NCBI RefSeq assembly: GCF_023856365.1
Contig: NC_064542.1
Coordinates: 9,417,363-9,481,362 of the forward strand
DNA from: Brienomyrus brachyistius
Taxonomy: Eukaryota; Chordata; Actinopteri; Osteoglossiformes; Mormyridae
DNA: 64,000 nt
Reading direction: 5' to 3'
Shown here: in pieces, positions 33,180 to 45,009 of the stretch
Numbering within the stretch: position 1 is the first letter of the stretch
Layout: the number at the start of each line of letters is the position of its first letter
Program-made: the position numbers and the translations under genes
The notes under the pieces: model-generated
Told to the model about the DNA's origin: nothing
Database searches by the model: none
Seen by the model: the letters and a program-made list of their open reading frames with translations, nothing else

Positions 33180-33495
33180 GATAGATGTTCTACTTTTATT
33201 GTAAATAAACCCCTGTTGTTGTTTGTAGGAGGGGGTTCCCTAGGGGGTAGAGTGTGATTGTGGGGGACTATAAGAGCCTGCAGCTAGGGGTTAGGGCTAC
33301 CTAGGGAGGGAAACTATATAAGGGGGAGTTTGGCGGAATTCTGTCTCGTTGACCTCTCTGTCTGGTGGGAGCAATTAAGGTGCAGTTACAAGTGTTTCTT
33401 CTAAGGCGTATGACCAACAACAGCAAGTATTAAACAATTGGTGAAACAGGACGGTAATTGTGGTTTATTACCCCCTTACTTGTAGGGAAATGCTG
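33180..33495 (+). mobile_element. LTR-like or promoter-like segment
   Basis: Contains ACTATAAGAGCC (33269) and a TATA box CTATATAAGGGGGAG (33313-33327) followed about 30 bp later by TTCTGTCTCGTTGACC. This arrangement is common in LTRs and in TATA promoters. No second LTR or adjacent coding region supports it, so LTR is the preferred but uncertain reading. Confidence 0.33.
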
Positions 33496-34202
33496 TACAG
33501 AAATCCACAGTTACGGTAATGTCTTTCACGTTTCCCACATTCTTGTTTTTTAGTCCTGGTACTTGGGATTCAATTTTGAGACTGAATTCCTCAACACAAC
33601 TGTTTTAGATAACTGTTCATGGAATCAGGGGGTGAGGTCCTTTTCCTTCTCCTGTTGCAGCTGTTGTGGGTTGAGAGTCGACAGAAAATCTTCCCCAGCA
33701 TCCTCCACCTTCAGTGCTGCCACTGCGGCAGCCATTCAGATCCAGTTCTTCTGATGGTGACATTGACGGCGTTCCACAGCAGCAAAAGAGTGCTGAGGCG
33801 ATGCATAGGCGTTTCAGTGGAGCCGGTCAGTCCAGTGCCGCATGGAATCATAGCTATGGAGTATCTCAATCTACTGAGCCAGCTGTCATTCAAGTCCCAT
33901 GAGGCTGAACAGCCATATAAAGGTTGCATAGTCAGCAGGAGGAAGTGCCTGCCATCCAGGAAGGGATGGAAGTGATTTCAGACATGGACCACATCTGGTA
34001 GACCAGTGCCACGATAGTTCTGCACCAGACAGTGAAGAAGTCTCCCCCACATCTCAGACAGTGACTATCTTTGCTGGGTCAATCCCCATGTTTTTTTGGT
34101 GCTTACCATATGGCCCAGAAACAATGTGTTGTGCTACCAAAAGAACGTAGGGCCAGATTAGGAGTCTTTTTTAGGCCGGGTCTAAGCCAGATCAACCTAG
34201 AC
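33496..34202. other. Unclassified sequence with overlapping open frames
   Basis: GC content is higher than the surroundings and a 118-codon frame (33619-33975) lacks recognisable domains. It could be decayed coding sequence of an element linked to the LTR-like segment upstream; I cannot support a function. Confidence 0.3.
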
Positions 34203-34375
34203 CAGTGTTTCTCAACCGAGTCCTCAGGGAACCCGGGACAGTCAACATTTTTTCTCCCTCCCAGCTCCCAGTCAATCAAGATCATCGAATACCTGGCACA
34301 GGTGCACTGGGAGCTGAGAGGAAGCAAAAATGTGGACTGTTCAGGGTTCCCCGAGGACTTGGCTGGGAAACACTA
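34203..34375. mobile_element. hAT-type hairpin miniature element (173 bp)
   Basis: Ends CAGTGTTTCTCAACC and GGCTGGGAAACACTA. The flanks ACCTAGAC (34195-34202) and ACCTAGAA (34376-34383) form an 8-bp duplication with one mismatch. The interior is itself an inverted repeat, so the whole element can fold back. No coding capacity. Confidence 0.88.
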
Positions 34376-34383
34376 ACCTAGAA

Positions 34384-35499
34384 ATTCGAGGGGGTATGAA
34401 ACAATGTTGGTTCAAAACACAGCTTTATATTTTTCAATATGGGACAATCCCATAATACACAGCACCAAAAAATTTTAAAAAATGAAGTTACCAAACAGAA
34501 CATTTTATGGTGAAAATTATATAGCTAGATAAGATACTGTAATTAACACACATTCATGCCTTCTAATGATATTTGAACCCTTTCCATTGCTGTTATACAT
34601 CTTTTCACACTGGTGCAGAAGCCATGGAATTAGTCTTTCCTGTTCTTTGAAATTAATGTGAACCACTCTGAAGTTTTTCGTTTAGGTATTTTCAATGCGA
34701 GCATCCGCTGCAGGTACTGTAAAATCATCAGAGAGAAGGGCTCAATCATTAATTAATTAACCTTTTCAACAGTGAGTCCGGAGGCGATGTGTTATTTACC
34801 ATTGAAACACAAGATAATTTTTTTTTTGACAGGGGCATCTCTGAGTCAACAGGACTTATTATTTGCCCGCTGGACTTGATAATGGACCGGTCACCTCGTG
34901 TTCATTCATTTTTGTTGCTATAACGGCAACTGGACTGTTTTTCAGCATAAGCTTTGTAATTAATAATAACAATATCATTTTAATTTATTGTAGCATGTCA
35001 CAATTATTTATTTGTTGAGTAGCCATGTGTCATGGCTTACAGACGACACTAATGGTTAAAAAAAAAGGACAAATAAGCATCCACGGACAAATCTTACGGC
35101 AAATCTATATTATTCCATTATTAGCTATATCAAAAGTATATTTAAATGGTTAAATACAAAAGCAGACTCTTTACAAGGTAAGAACTGTTACATTTGTGTG
35201 CAGACAACCCGCACTGAAAATCTCACTCCAGCCAGCTGGCTGAAGTTGGTAACCCCGCGTTATATTAGAAATGAAAAGTAAAATGTGCTAAAACGGCTTG
35301 TCATTCCGTTTGTGTTGTTATTCCGACAAATATAAAGCTAATATGAGGAAAAACATGTCAAGTAATTTGATTTGACAGTTAGGTATTGATTGCACGCAAT
35401 GTTAATACAACTAATAGGACTTAAATATATATCACACTAAAAATTTGTACATTATGATCTTCCAGACCTTTGCATCAAGAAATTCCCTGACTTACGCTA
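34384..35499. other. No recognisable feature
   Basis: AT-rich sequence without supported features. Confidence 0.5.
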
Positions 35500-35702
35500 A
35501 TTAAATTAAGTCTGATTGTATCCCGTCTCTGGCAAACATTTTCGTCTCGTTTTTATTTGTTGACGAAATTGTCAATACACTTCGTCATAGTCTTAGGCCT
35601 CGCAAAATAATTTTTATTTAGTTATTGTCTCGTTTTAGTCTGAAAATACGGGTCGTTGACAATAACTATGACAAAAAAATTTTGGCAACACAATTAACAC
35701 TG
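35500..35702. mobile_element. hAT-like repeat fragment
   Basis: CGTCTCGTTTTTATTTGTTG, CGTTTTAGTCTGAAAATACG and a right end CACAATTAACACTG match a common fish interspersed repeat whose end reads CAGTGTTAATTTTG on the complement. The left end could not be located. Confidence 0.5.
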
Positions 35703-35875
35703 ATCTATACACAATGTTGATATGATATTGATGCACGGATCTCGTAGAGATGTAGAGATCATTCTACAAACTGGTAGGCTGGTACTGTAGGCTTACTTTT
35801 AAGGGTTGAGGTACATGCTGGGCTGGCTAATAGCAGGAAAGAGGTGCTACACAGCAAGTCTGTGGAACTGGGGCT

Positions 35876-36340
35876 CACACCCTCTCCATGAGGCGCTCGA
35901 ATGTTGTAGGTGAATTATAGAGTCCAAATGGCATTATTTGAAACTCCTAATGCCCCTCGCCAAAAGGTTGTCTAAGCTTTGTCTGCCAATTCCACCTGCT
36001 AATACCCACTGCAGGGATCAAGGGAGCTAAACCAGCTTGTTGCAGCAGTCTAACTAAGGGTGTCAGCTTACTGCATTGAAACGTCAATCGTCTACTCAGA
36101 ACCACCATGACCTGGTCTGTTTGAAGATTCAGTGACACCAACCCTGGCCACCTCTTGTAACTTCAGGTCTGCTGTGTGACATTTCATGAGAGCCAGCCAG
36201 GAAGGCTGCTTGTGGATGGCCTGTGCATTGCCAGTGTTAAAGGTGGACTGACCCAGCCCAGTGTGTCTGCAGTGCTCGTCCTGTGTCACAAAAAGTTCAA
36301 GGGATATGTCATGAAGGAGCTGCTTGCAGTAACAGGGAGC
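35876..36340 (-). pseudogene. Ty3/gypsy reverse transcriptase relic
   Basis: Several conserved blocks are visible in order on the minus strand. A STFNTGNAQAIHKQP stretch (36240 region) corresponds to the connecting region before the polymerase domain. It is followed by a GVTESSNRP stretch (family GVIEPSxSP), SWFSSLDPCSGY near 35999-36037 (family SLDLxSGYWQV), and MPFGLYNSP then TTFERLMERV near 35880-35935 (family MPFGLCNAPATFERLM). The sequence containing the YxDD active site would lie downstream and is not present. Different blocks sit in different frames with internal stops, so no functional enzyme can be made. Confidence 0.85.
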
Positions 36341-36902
36341 TATGCTGTCACAGATGCTTGACAGCCTGTGCAGTTTCTGCAGAAGAGCCAGGGGTGGCCC
36401 TACCCCCCAAGGTGTTCACTGCAATAATTTCTGTCATGGTAGTTGGCTGGAATAGCAGTCAAAAGCACAGTCTGTGTACTCATGACCTCTCCTTGCCATC
36501 CTTGTACTCCCTGGAGACCACACTGGAGATGTACTGTTTGAGAGTCAAGGGGGATTGTGACCACGGACACATCCACACCAGCAAGTCTAGATCCACAGTG
36601 CAAGTGTCTAGCTAGAATTCTTGTGTGACCTCATTGTCACTGATATCCACCTGCGAGACCCACTTCCACATTTACCTTTGCCCCTGTATCAGTCACTGTC
36701 CTCATCTCTACTGTGGTGGCTGTTCAGTCGGGTTGATGGTAGCCAGCAGTGCTACAGTAGAAGGTTTGCCTGGTTGGATGAGGGAGATGGTATATTCTGT
36801 ATTCGTTAAACCTATATTGGAGTTAATCAGCTGGTGTGCCCAAAGTAACCCACCTGGATATGTTATGTTTGAGGGGTAGACCGTTCCCCTGAAGATGTTC
36901 TG

Positions 36903-37170
36903 GTAACACTTTATAATTAAAATAATTTTTTATCTATGACCCACTACAGATGCATTATAATTATTGGTGTAAGACAAAAGGATGCTTTGTACTGCATTAT
37001 GAAGGTATCTATAGTCTAGAAGAGAACTTCATAAAGCAATCATAATGCATAATAAACATGGTTATAATGTATTATGCCTTTGTAAAAATATGTATAGCCA
37101 TGTTCGTAATTCTTTATGAATGCATTATAATGTGTTATGAATGTATTAGATAGATTATTATAGATATGCC
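36903..37170. mobile_element. AT-rich miniature element inside the gypsy relic
   Basis: TGGTAACACTTTATAATTA at the left and multiple copies of TGCATTATAA and its complement within the segment match a common fish miniature element with a TAACACTTTA end. The right end is not clearly defined. It separates the zinc-knuckle part from the polymerase part of the retrotransposon. Confidence 0.55.
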
Positions 37171-37189
37171 ATTCACAGAGATCATTACT

Positions 37190-37366
37190 GATGGTCTGCA
37201 CTGCCTGGACCCCATTTCCCATGGACTGCGTACCGCTGCATCGTGGTGCTGGAGCTGGGCAGTTGCATGCTATGTGCTCTGCTTCCTCAAAGCAGAAGCA
37301 TAGGACCTCTGCCTCTACATCTCTGGCCCTCGTCAGTCCTTTTGCCCATGTCCACTTTATGAACAC
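37190..37366 (-). pseudogene. Gag relic with decayed zinc knuckle
   Basis: In this minus-strand frame, residues 23-36 (about 37259-37300) read CFCFEEAEHIACNC, matching C-x2-C-x4-H-x4-C except that the second Cys is Phe. It is followed by a Pro/Ala-rich stretch. The knuckle closely parallels that of the LTR element at 10.9 kb. The loss of one zinc ligand and the miniature-element insertion just downstream indicate a dead copy. Confidence 0.6.
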
Positions 37367-37640
37367 AGTGTCATGGGGTCTGGGGCAGAGCTGCTAAATA
37401 CCTCAGCACTAGCACACATTCTACTGTCTTCGCTTTTGTCAGGGCTACTGAAAAGCTCTTCCTGAATAGATATATCAAACTGTGGGTAGCCATGCTGGGA
37501 ATAGCACAGCAGATCAGCTGCAAATGAGCCCAATCTTTTGCCTTCTTGTGGGCACGGAATGGTGAACTGTCAGTGGAGCTTCACTCACTAAAGTTTCTCC
37601 GCAAGGCTGCAGTGAGGGCCCTATTAACAAATAAACATGA

Positions 37641-39584
37641 CAAAGAAGAAAACTGAACAATAATCAGAATTATGCAAGCCACAGAGGCTGCTGGGATGAA
37701 TTGAATCAATGTTTCAGATGCAGAACAAATAATCTTTTTTTTCACTGAAAAACATGTATATGTTTTTCATTTCAAGTATGTACATATGTTGAATGAATCG
37801 GTTTAGAAGTGGCACAATTCTTTTTGCTTTGCATTAACCGTAAAGGGCTTTTCCCTTTATTTTTGAGTGCAGTTTTGTTGGTTCTTTCAGACTATTGTTA
37901 CTTATAAACTATTGTTATTTATTATTATTTTTATCAATAGTGACTACACTGAATGAGCGTATATATCACAGTTTTTGCAGGTGTCAGAATAAGTGAACAC
38001 TGCATGAGGCTGCACACATGGATTTGTAATAATATAAACATTTTGTGTGTGTCTCTGTATAAAACTTCTAAAAGGAGAAATAGTAGAAATAATTTATAAA
38101 AAGGAATTTTCAATGTGTGTACACAAACACACTACCTGTAGATTTTTTTGTCAAAACAATGGAGGGTGGAGCAGGATGAATTAAATGGGATGAAAGGGAC
38201 TCTGGACTGGCTACAGGGTGCTAGAATAGAGAGGGATGACCAGAGACGAGCAGGTGGGGGTCAAAGCCCTGTTGAGAGGAAGACGGCTTGGGCTTCCCCA
38301 GAAGCACTAGTGCAGTCCAAGGGCATGAAGCTATCCAGGTCATCCGAATTCTCCTGGAAGGCAAGAAGCCATGCTCAGGGCCAGAGATATTACCTGGCTG
38401 ACCTGGCAGAGCTCTGGGAGGCTGCCTTTCATCCCAGCCTTGATGAGGTGGAAAAGTAGCAGCTGCGAAGACTCCTGCTCTTTCCTTGCTCGTGTTTTCG
38501 AATGGGAGCTCTGTGTGATGGAAGCTTCGGCTGCTCTCTCTGCTGCTGAACTGGAGAGAGGCCAGGTGGATGAGGTGAGAAGCAGGCTGCAGACGAGGCC
38601 AGCACTAATGGGTGGCCATTAATAAAGATAACAAAAGATGCCATCAAACATAAGCAGATAGCTGACATTCAGGTACCATTGCATGAATTGCACTCTTTAC
38701 TTACATTAGAAACCTGGTTTTCATTTTAGCAGCATGATAAATCATAGAATAATATACAAAATGTTTTTAGTACTATTTCAAATCCTTAGGTGCCATGTTG
38801 ACTTTTTGAAATACCTACAACTACTGTGAATAGTTTGATTGGCTTGTTTTGTGAATAAATTAATTTATAAAGTTTCAAATATAATGAATAGCAGTTATGA
38901 CTTTTACCGATTGTGAACCGATTGTGACTGTAAACTTCGGAGGTTTTATTCCAAACATGTTGTGTTTTTAAACATAAAGCACATTGTTGATACCTCTCCT
39001 TATTCACTTTGAATTGTGCATCAGATATCTTGTAAAACAGATTAAATTATGCAATGCTGTGCAGGATACTACTTTTCCCTGTGGACACAATGCAGACTCT
39101 CTTGGGTTGTAATAATTTAGAAATGTCAGGCCTTTCACCAACTGTGTGCATTTTTCTGTAAATTGAATCATTTTAAACCCCATTTATTCCAAAACCTAGA
39201 GAATTAAAAAAAATCATTGATAGCTATTAGTCTTTGTTGTATATGGAAAAGCATCTTTAACAAATATACAAAAAGATAATCAAAAAACAGGCAATCAAGA
39301 AAATGCCATAATTAATAATTTAAATTGTTATTGCATATAGTGACAATAAGACAGTGTTGATGAAATAACCTCCCCTGCAAGACATTAATAATGCAGATCA
39401 AAACCAGGGGAAAAAACAAATCTGTAAGTGACTAAATAAACTAGGTGATACTGTTGGAATGACAACAATGTATTCCCCCCATTGGCCCGGGCCCTGTCAA
39501 CTCCCTCCCATCTAATTCCTTCTTTTCCCACACCCCTAACCTCTGTATCTCCCTTACAGTAATAAATATTAGAGCTTGGAAAAC
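37641..39584. other. Mostly unique sequence with one unassigned open frame
   Basis: A plus-strand open stretch at 38148-38622 (two overlapping frames, Glu/Arg/Leu-rich) looks like decayed coding sequence, perhaps retroelement Gag, but has no diagnostic motif. The rest is AT-rich and unremarkable. Confidence 0.4.
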
Positions 39585-40040
39585 ATCCGACAAATACTTT
39601 TTGAGTTATCACGGTCCCCGGATCGTGTGTCTGAGGGTGCCCTTGCTTTAGCGGAAACTGCTTTAATTTGAGTTTTGAATTTTAATACTGTATTTCCCTA
39701 TCTGCACCCATACAATGTGTCTGCAAAGTTTGAAATGTATCTTCTGCAGCTGCCCTTTTCCTTCTTTGCTGCCATATAGCACTGCTACTTCAATTTTGAA
39801 GCAATATTTTTAGATCTTCACCCTTATAATGTTTCTGTGAAGTAGGAATAACATCCTTCAAATATCTTTTGACTTACTGCATTCACAAGGTCAAGTGTCT
39901 TCTGCGGTTATGCTTCCCTTTGCTGTCACTAAGCGGCGTTGCTTCATTTTTGGTGTGATTAATCTCAAAACTTGATTATCCATCAAATACTTTTGAATTA
40001 TTACGCGTATTATGTGCCTGTGGCAGACTAATCTCAAAAG
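39585..40040 (+). repeat. Modular 150-170-bp repeat, locus 2 (about three units)
   Basis: CAAATACTTTTTGAGTTATC at 39590, ACAATGTGTCTGCAAAGTTT at 39711, TTTGCTGCCATATAGC at 39765 and TTTGCTGTCACTAAGC at 39919 show the same ordered modules as at 8.7-9.7 kb and 47.1-47.4 kb. The last two landmarks are about 154 bp apart. A 145-codon minus-strand frame (39891-40328) begins in flanking sequence and has no motif. Confidence 0.8.
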
Positions 40041-40759
40041 CATTTGTATTCCCCTGTACAAGCAGAATGGTGACTTACAGGGTAGCCATCTCGTCCAGTA
40101 TCTGTGCCTTATGCTTCCTGGATGGCACTGTACTGGACGCATGGTTGGATGATTTTTATGCTGGTAAAAAACATGCATCATGTGTTGTTGGAGAAGAAGC
40201 TTTGTTTTGATGCCGGTGAACATTGTATCCTGGATTTTATTGACCACTTGACTTGCAGTCCACAGTTTTTGAGACAATAAGAGGAAGTGGGATGCTAACC
40301 CAGACACCCAATACAAGAAAGTCTTCATGAGGAGGCTGTGGTCCTATGGAATATGCAAATCTCTGTTACAGTGATTCTACCCCATTTTTTTTATACCATA
40401 TTTGCTGGGTAACAGCATTATTACAGGTGATTCTGTTTCTTTTAACGAATAAATATTGAAGATTAATTTTCATACATAATGAATAACAGTTTTGACTTTT
40501 TTACAGAGTGACTGTATTATAATTGTTTACCGTAAAGGTTTTATTAGAAAGATTCTTCATAGTGAAAATTACTGAAGGATAAGAAACATGCAGGTTCCTG
40601 TTTTGGTGATTCTACAACATTGTTTTTTTCTTTTTGCTGGTGTTTGCTGGGTAACAGCGTTATTACAAGTGATGCCAACAAAATCAATAAAATGGGCACT
40701 TCTCTATTTTATTTTTTTTTCTTTTGAGCTGACCTAGACTCGTTGGAAGCAGGCATACA
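40041..40759. other. No recognisable feature
   Basis: Two similar short stretches around 40375-40440 and 40600-40660 (GTGATTCTAC, TTGCTGGGTAACAGC) form an imperfect local duplication. No gene seen. Confidence 0.45.
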
Positions 40760-41060
40760 GGAAGGAACACTCAACAAAATAGTTGGCGTCCTGGACAATG
40801 CCTCACACCTGCTGCCTAACATTCTGCCTTCAGCGGTAGACTCACACAGCGACTGTGATCCCGGGAGCACTGCTTCAGGTCATTTTGCCAGATGCCATCA
40901 GACTCTGCAATGAGGAAATCTCCTCCTGACCTCTTACTGTCAAACCGTCTGGGCTGAACTACTTGCACACTTTGTTTTGTAAATTGTACTTTTTTTCGCT
41001 GATTTAAATTATTACCTGTGTCTGCTTATACTATGCATTTTAACAAGATTACATCTGTCC
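40760..41060 (+). mobile_element. LINE 3' end (L2/CR1-like) relic
   Basis: AACACTCAACAAAATAGTTG, GTCCTGGACAATGCCTCACA and CATCAGACTCTGCAATGAGG follow the order of the C-terminal end of fish L2-like LINE ORF2, after the reverse transcriptase. A T-rich 3'-UTR-like stretch follows (GCACACTTTGTTTTGTAAAT). The polymerase part is missing. Confidence 0.65.
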
Positions 41061-42184
41061 ATCCTTCCCTTGGTCAGGGAGGCCTCTGGCAAGCCCCCAC
41101 AGAAAAAGCCGTTAGGTAGGGGTGTTCCCTGGAAGGGATGCCAGTCATTCATGGTACAAAATCATAATTTGGTTTGATAATTTTTGTTAGAAGTATGAAA
41201 CAGTGAAACTTGTTTTTTTTCTCTACTCTGCTCTTGAGAAAAGATCAGAAAACTATTTAATAGTACAGTTTTTGTGTGCACAGGAAAACTGTATTTTCAC
41301 AGAATTTATGCAACTTAAGCAGTTTAACATCTGCAGATGGAATTCATACCAAAGGAAGCCAGGCAAGACGGATGGGAAATGAAGTCTGTCATAGTACAGC
41401 TGCTGGCAGGGCATTGCTGAATTAAGTGCATGGGGCAAGTCACAGCAGAAGCCATACAATGCTTAATTAGTAAGCAAATAGCATTGATGCTGCATCATAC
41501 TGTATATAAGGTAAATATTCACTTTATTCATTTATTATTGATTAGTCTATATTCTGTGAAATATAATAAAGTGTCGTTGATTTTCTCATTTTGTATCCAT
41601 GCCCTAGTATCCATTTGCCTAGATTGACATATATAATCTAAATGTGAAGCAGTCAGAAAGGATGTAGATTATTGTTGTGGTAAACACTGCAGCATTGAGC
41701 ATTCACCTGTTACACCTGCATACTAGCATAATCCCCTCTTCTTCATACTTGTCACACAATTAATTTGCAATTTCTTCGCTTCTGAAAAGAGGCTCTCTGT
41801 GGGAGCAAAGCAGTGGTGGTAATCCAAAATATTGTTTCTTATGAAATATTATATCCAAGGCAGGAAAATGAGCAGGAGTGGATGACTGCAGGTGTCACAT
41901 TGTTTTACGAAGGCCGGTCACTAGAATTTCCTCTTTGTGTTCTCAGGTGGTGGTATATAGAGCCCGGCCATCTGCTGATGGTTGGAAGCAGGAACGCCTG
42001 CTGGTCTCGGCCAGTCTGAGAAATGCCTCGGCTTCCACACCTTGTCAGAAGCTTGCTTCTCTAGAAGTGGGAATCGGTAGTTGAAAGGGAAGGGCGGAAA
42101 TATTACAGGCTGGAATATATTCATCACAGGCCGGTAGTGAGTGCATTATGAATCAGGTATATAAGTATGGGCGTTGCCGTCATT
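41061..42184. other. No gene recognised
   Basis: Short SINE/L2-like phrase (CTGTCCATCCTTCCCTTGGT) at 41056-41100; otherwise unremarkable. Confidence 0.45.
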
Positions 42185-42216
42185 AAATGTGAGGGGGGCG
42201 TGTCCCCCTCACATTT
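42185..42216. repeat. Perfect hairpin: 13-bp arms, 6-nt loop
   Basis: AAATGTGAGGGGG (42185-42197) and CCCCCTCACATTT (42204-42216) are exact inverted repeats separated by GCGTGT. No transposon ends are seen around it. Confidence 0.95.
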
Positions 42217-43194
42217 CATAATTATTGGTTTAGATCCCTCCCCCACATATAACATAAAATATTAGTTTTATGCCAGTGGTCCCCCCACTCCACATTCAAA
42301 ATGCTTCTGACTCCCCTGTAAATAAGGATAAAGTGCATCCAACATAATACAGGAGTGAGAGGCAGACAGTCAATGAAGAGGATTTCTCATCTCGACATTA
42401 AAAAAAGGGATCAAAAATCAGTATGCTGGGGCATTATTTCATTACATTTGTCATTCGTTTACAAAAAAATATTCACCACATTAGAGACAAACAGTAGTTC
42501 TATGAAAAACATTCATTTCAAGTAGTAATAAATTAAAACCCAAATTATAGTTCTAAAAGTGCTGTTCTGAGTTATAAAGTTCATTGCCGAGTCTCATTGG
42601 GCGGTATTTTAATTAGTAACATCTTTGCAGTAACATAAAACACCAAACATTTGTGTTTAGTATCCCTTTGGGAGCCAATGGTTACAATCGCGATTAATAG
42701 CAAAATGGCAAGAACAAAACTGAATAGGTCATCAAAAAGTTATGGCACTTAATATAAAGAAAATATGTGTGGAAGATATGTGCAGATATGTTAAACATGG
42801 CTTGTCAGTGTACTTTTGTTATGAAATCAATGAATCTGTAACATTTTTACAGAATTACGCAAACGTCTCTGGGCTTCCCGTGAGTGCCATATGTAAAGCT
42901 CATTATACCGCATCCCTGTTCCTGAGCTCACTCCCAGGAATACCACTAGCTGTAGTTCATTTCCATACCAATTCCTATGGATCATCTTGCCAATATAACT
43001 AGTCTAATCACACAACCCACTGTTCCAGTGTGTGTTTACCAAGCAAACTTCAGTTGCTCTGAACCTGGATCCCCGATCCCTGAGATTTATGCATTACAAT
43101 GTACACATTTATATTTTTAGAATAAACTCTCTCATGTGATTTCATATTGAATATTTTTATATTTAATAAAGTTGCATTGCATTATGCCACGTCC
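42217..43194. other. No gene recognised
   Basis: A 28-bp stretch starting TTCAAGTAGTAATAAATTAA at 42517 recurs at 44675. Otherwise unremarkable. Confidence 0.45.
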
Positions 43195-43321
43195 TGCATT
43201 GTTTGCTTGCCCCTGTAGACTCTAGGATAGGCTCCAGACCCCCCGTGACTCTGAAGAGGATAAACGGTTATAGAAAATGGACGGATGATAGGATGGATGG
43301 ATGGATGGATGGATGGATGGA
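43195..43321 (+). mobile_element. 5'-truncated SINE/L2 tail
   Basis: GATAGGCTCCAGACCCCCCG then GAGGATAAACGGTTATAGAA and an (ATGG)n tail. The tail wording (CTCTGAAGAGGATAA) differs from the full-length SINEs here, suggesting a different subfamily or its partner LINE. Confidence 0.8.
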
Positions 43322-43456
43322 TATATTGCTTTATAAAAAACTAACTGCGATATTCATTTAAAAAATCATGGATTTTTTTTGCATTTATTTGTAACTGGTA
43401 TTTTGTCATTAGTCTTTCGTGAAAAAAAAAACATATTAGAATTTTGTATGTGTCTG

Positions 43457-43523
43457 GATACAAGTCCCTGTGACCCCGACCAACATAAGTGAATAGAAGA
43501 TGGATGGATGGATGGATGGATGG
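43457..43523 (+). mobile_element. Short SINE/L2 tail fragment
   Basis: GTCCCTGTGACCCCGACCAA followed by an (ATGG)n run at 43499-43523. Confidence 0.6.
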
Positions 43524-45009
43524 AAGAAGTCATAAATGACAGTAATTCTAGGGACTATCACGGACATGTCTGGTGATAGTATTGAATGATATAATAAAGG
43601 CCAAGCTGGTTGGATGGACTCATATAGCGAGCATCATGAATGCAGCAACAACAAAATTATTTAACCCCATTCTTATCGATATTATACCTAAATGACAGCA
43701 GACATAAAGAAAAATCAGGTTGAGACTTAATCTTTGGGGAGTTTCTACTTAAAGGTAAAATGGTTCTACGGTAGAATGGCGAAATGTGTCTTTATTATAA
43801 ACTGATATCTGTATCATAAATATGATATGACCCAAGAGAGGACACAACCTGAAAGCTCAACTGGCTCCCCTAATCTCTACAAGGGAATATATCTGTATAG
43901 TAATCTATTTTCCTGTTCACTACTAGACCAGTATCAACAGTATAAATACACAGTATATATGTCAGGCAAATGTCCAATTTATGCAGAGGTACTGAGGCAG
44001 TAATTGCACAGGGCTGCTCTTAACTGAATAAGTTAAAACTGTACATTTATATCAGATGGAGGAAAGGTAAGTATATATCTTAATAATATTGGAAATGGGG
44101 ATGCATATTGCATTTGGCTGTACATTCAGATATTTCCTTAAAAGGATCGTCACTTCAGGTTTTATTTATCTTTTTAATATGACTTGTCTCCGAAATCATG
44201 CATCTATTGACTTTTTAAGAAGAATGGTGTCACTGAGTGGATCAGTGTAAAAGATTCCTGTCGTGATATGTTGAGACTAAAGACCATGGCTAAGATCACT
44301 GTTTGAATCTCATCGGCCTCACTGCCCACTGGTGACCCGCAGTGACAAGCTGCCGTCACTCTGATGTGAGCATTATTTGAGGAGGATATCTAGACGGGTT
44401 GCAGTAACAGCACAAAAGAAATCGTCCCAGCCTTAAGAGACACTGTGAATGGAAGCGCAGATTCGCTGGGAGGTAAAGAGGCTTCATCTTCGTGTATTTG
44501 AAGTTGCCTATTAGAGGCAGCCACTGATGGGGAAAAAAAATTATGGTAAATCTGAAGTGAAACATCTTCTGAAAATAATCCACACAGTACAATGAAAAAT
44601 ATGTGGCTCATTTGATTTTCAACATTTTGGTATTTAATATGATCAGATCTTATTGTGTGGTGAGTATTAAAAAGTTCAAGTAGTAATAAATTAAAACCCA
44701 AAAATTATTTGCTGCTTTTGTTGTATGTTTAATTTGTACAGTAAGATAATCAAATCTTGCAATCTTCAGGTACAGAAATACCATTTCTCTAAACAAACTC
44801 CATGTAACAGAAAACTAATAAAAGGAGAAATAAACTCAGTTATTTGAATGCATTTTTCTTTGCCATAGTTTTACCATCAGAGTGAAATTCTCAGTACACG
44901 TCATATTACGATCAAAATTAATTGCTTCAAATAAGGGTTTCTGGTCTATGTAAAATGACCAATTTCTTGTTATTATTTTTTTCCATCTAAAATCAGAAAG
45001 CGAATCACA
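43524..45009. other. No gene recognised
   Basis: Ordinary AT-rich sequence. A weak B-box-like phrase (CACTGTTTGAATCTCATC) at 44298 could be an old SINE remnant. Confidence 0.45.

Larger units (their letters stand above)
35876..37640 (-). mobile_element. Decayed Ty3/gypsy retrotransposon (gag to reverse transcriptase)
   Basis: On the minus strand the order is Gag-like sequence with a zinc knuckle (near 37300), a degraded protease/linker region, and reverse transcriptase (36340 down to 35876). This is the gag-pol order of Ty3/gypsy elements. It is broken by stops and frameshifts and by a miniature element at about 36903-37170. LTRs were not located next to it. RNase H and integrase are absent below 35876. 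Confidence 0.8.
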
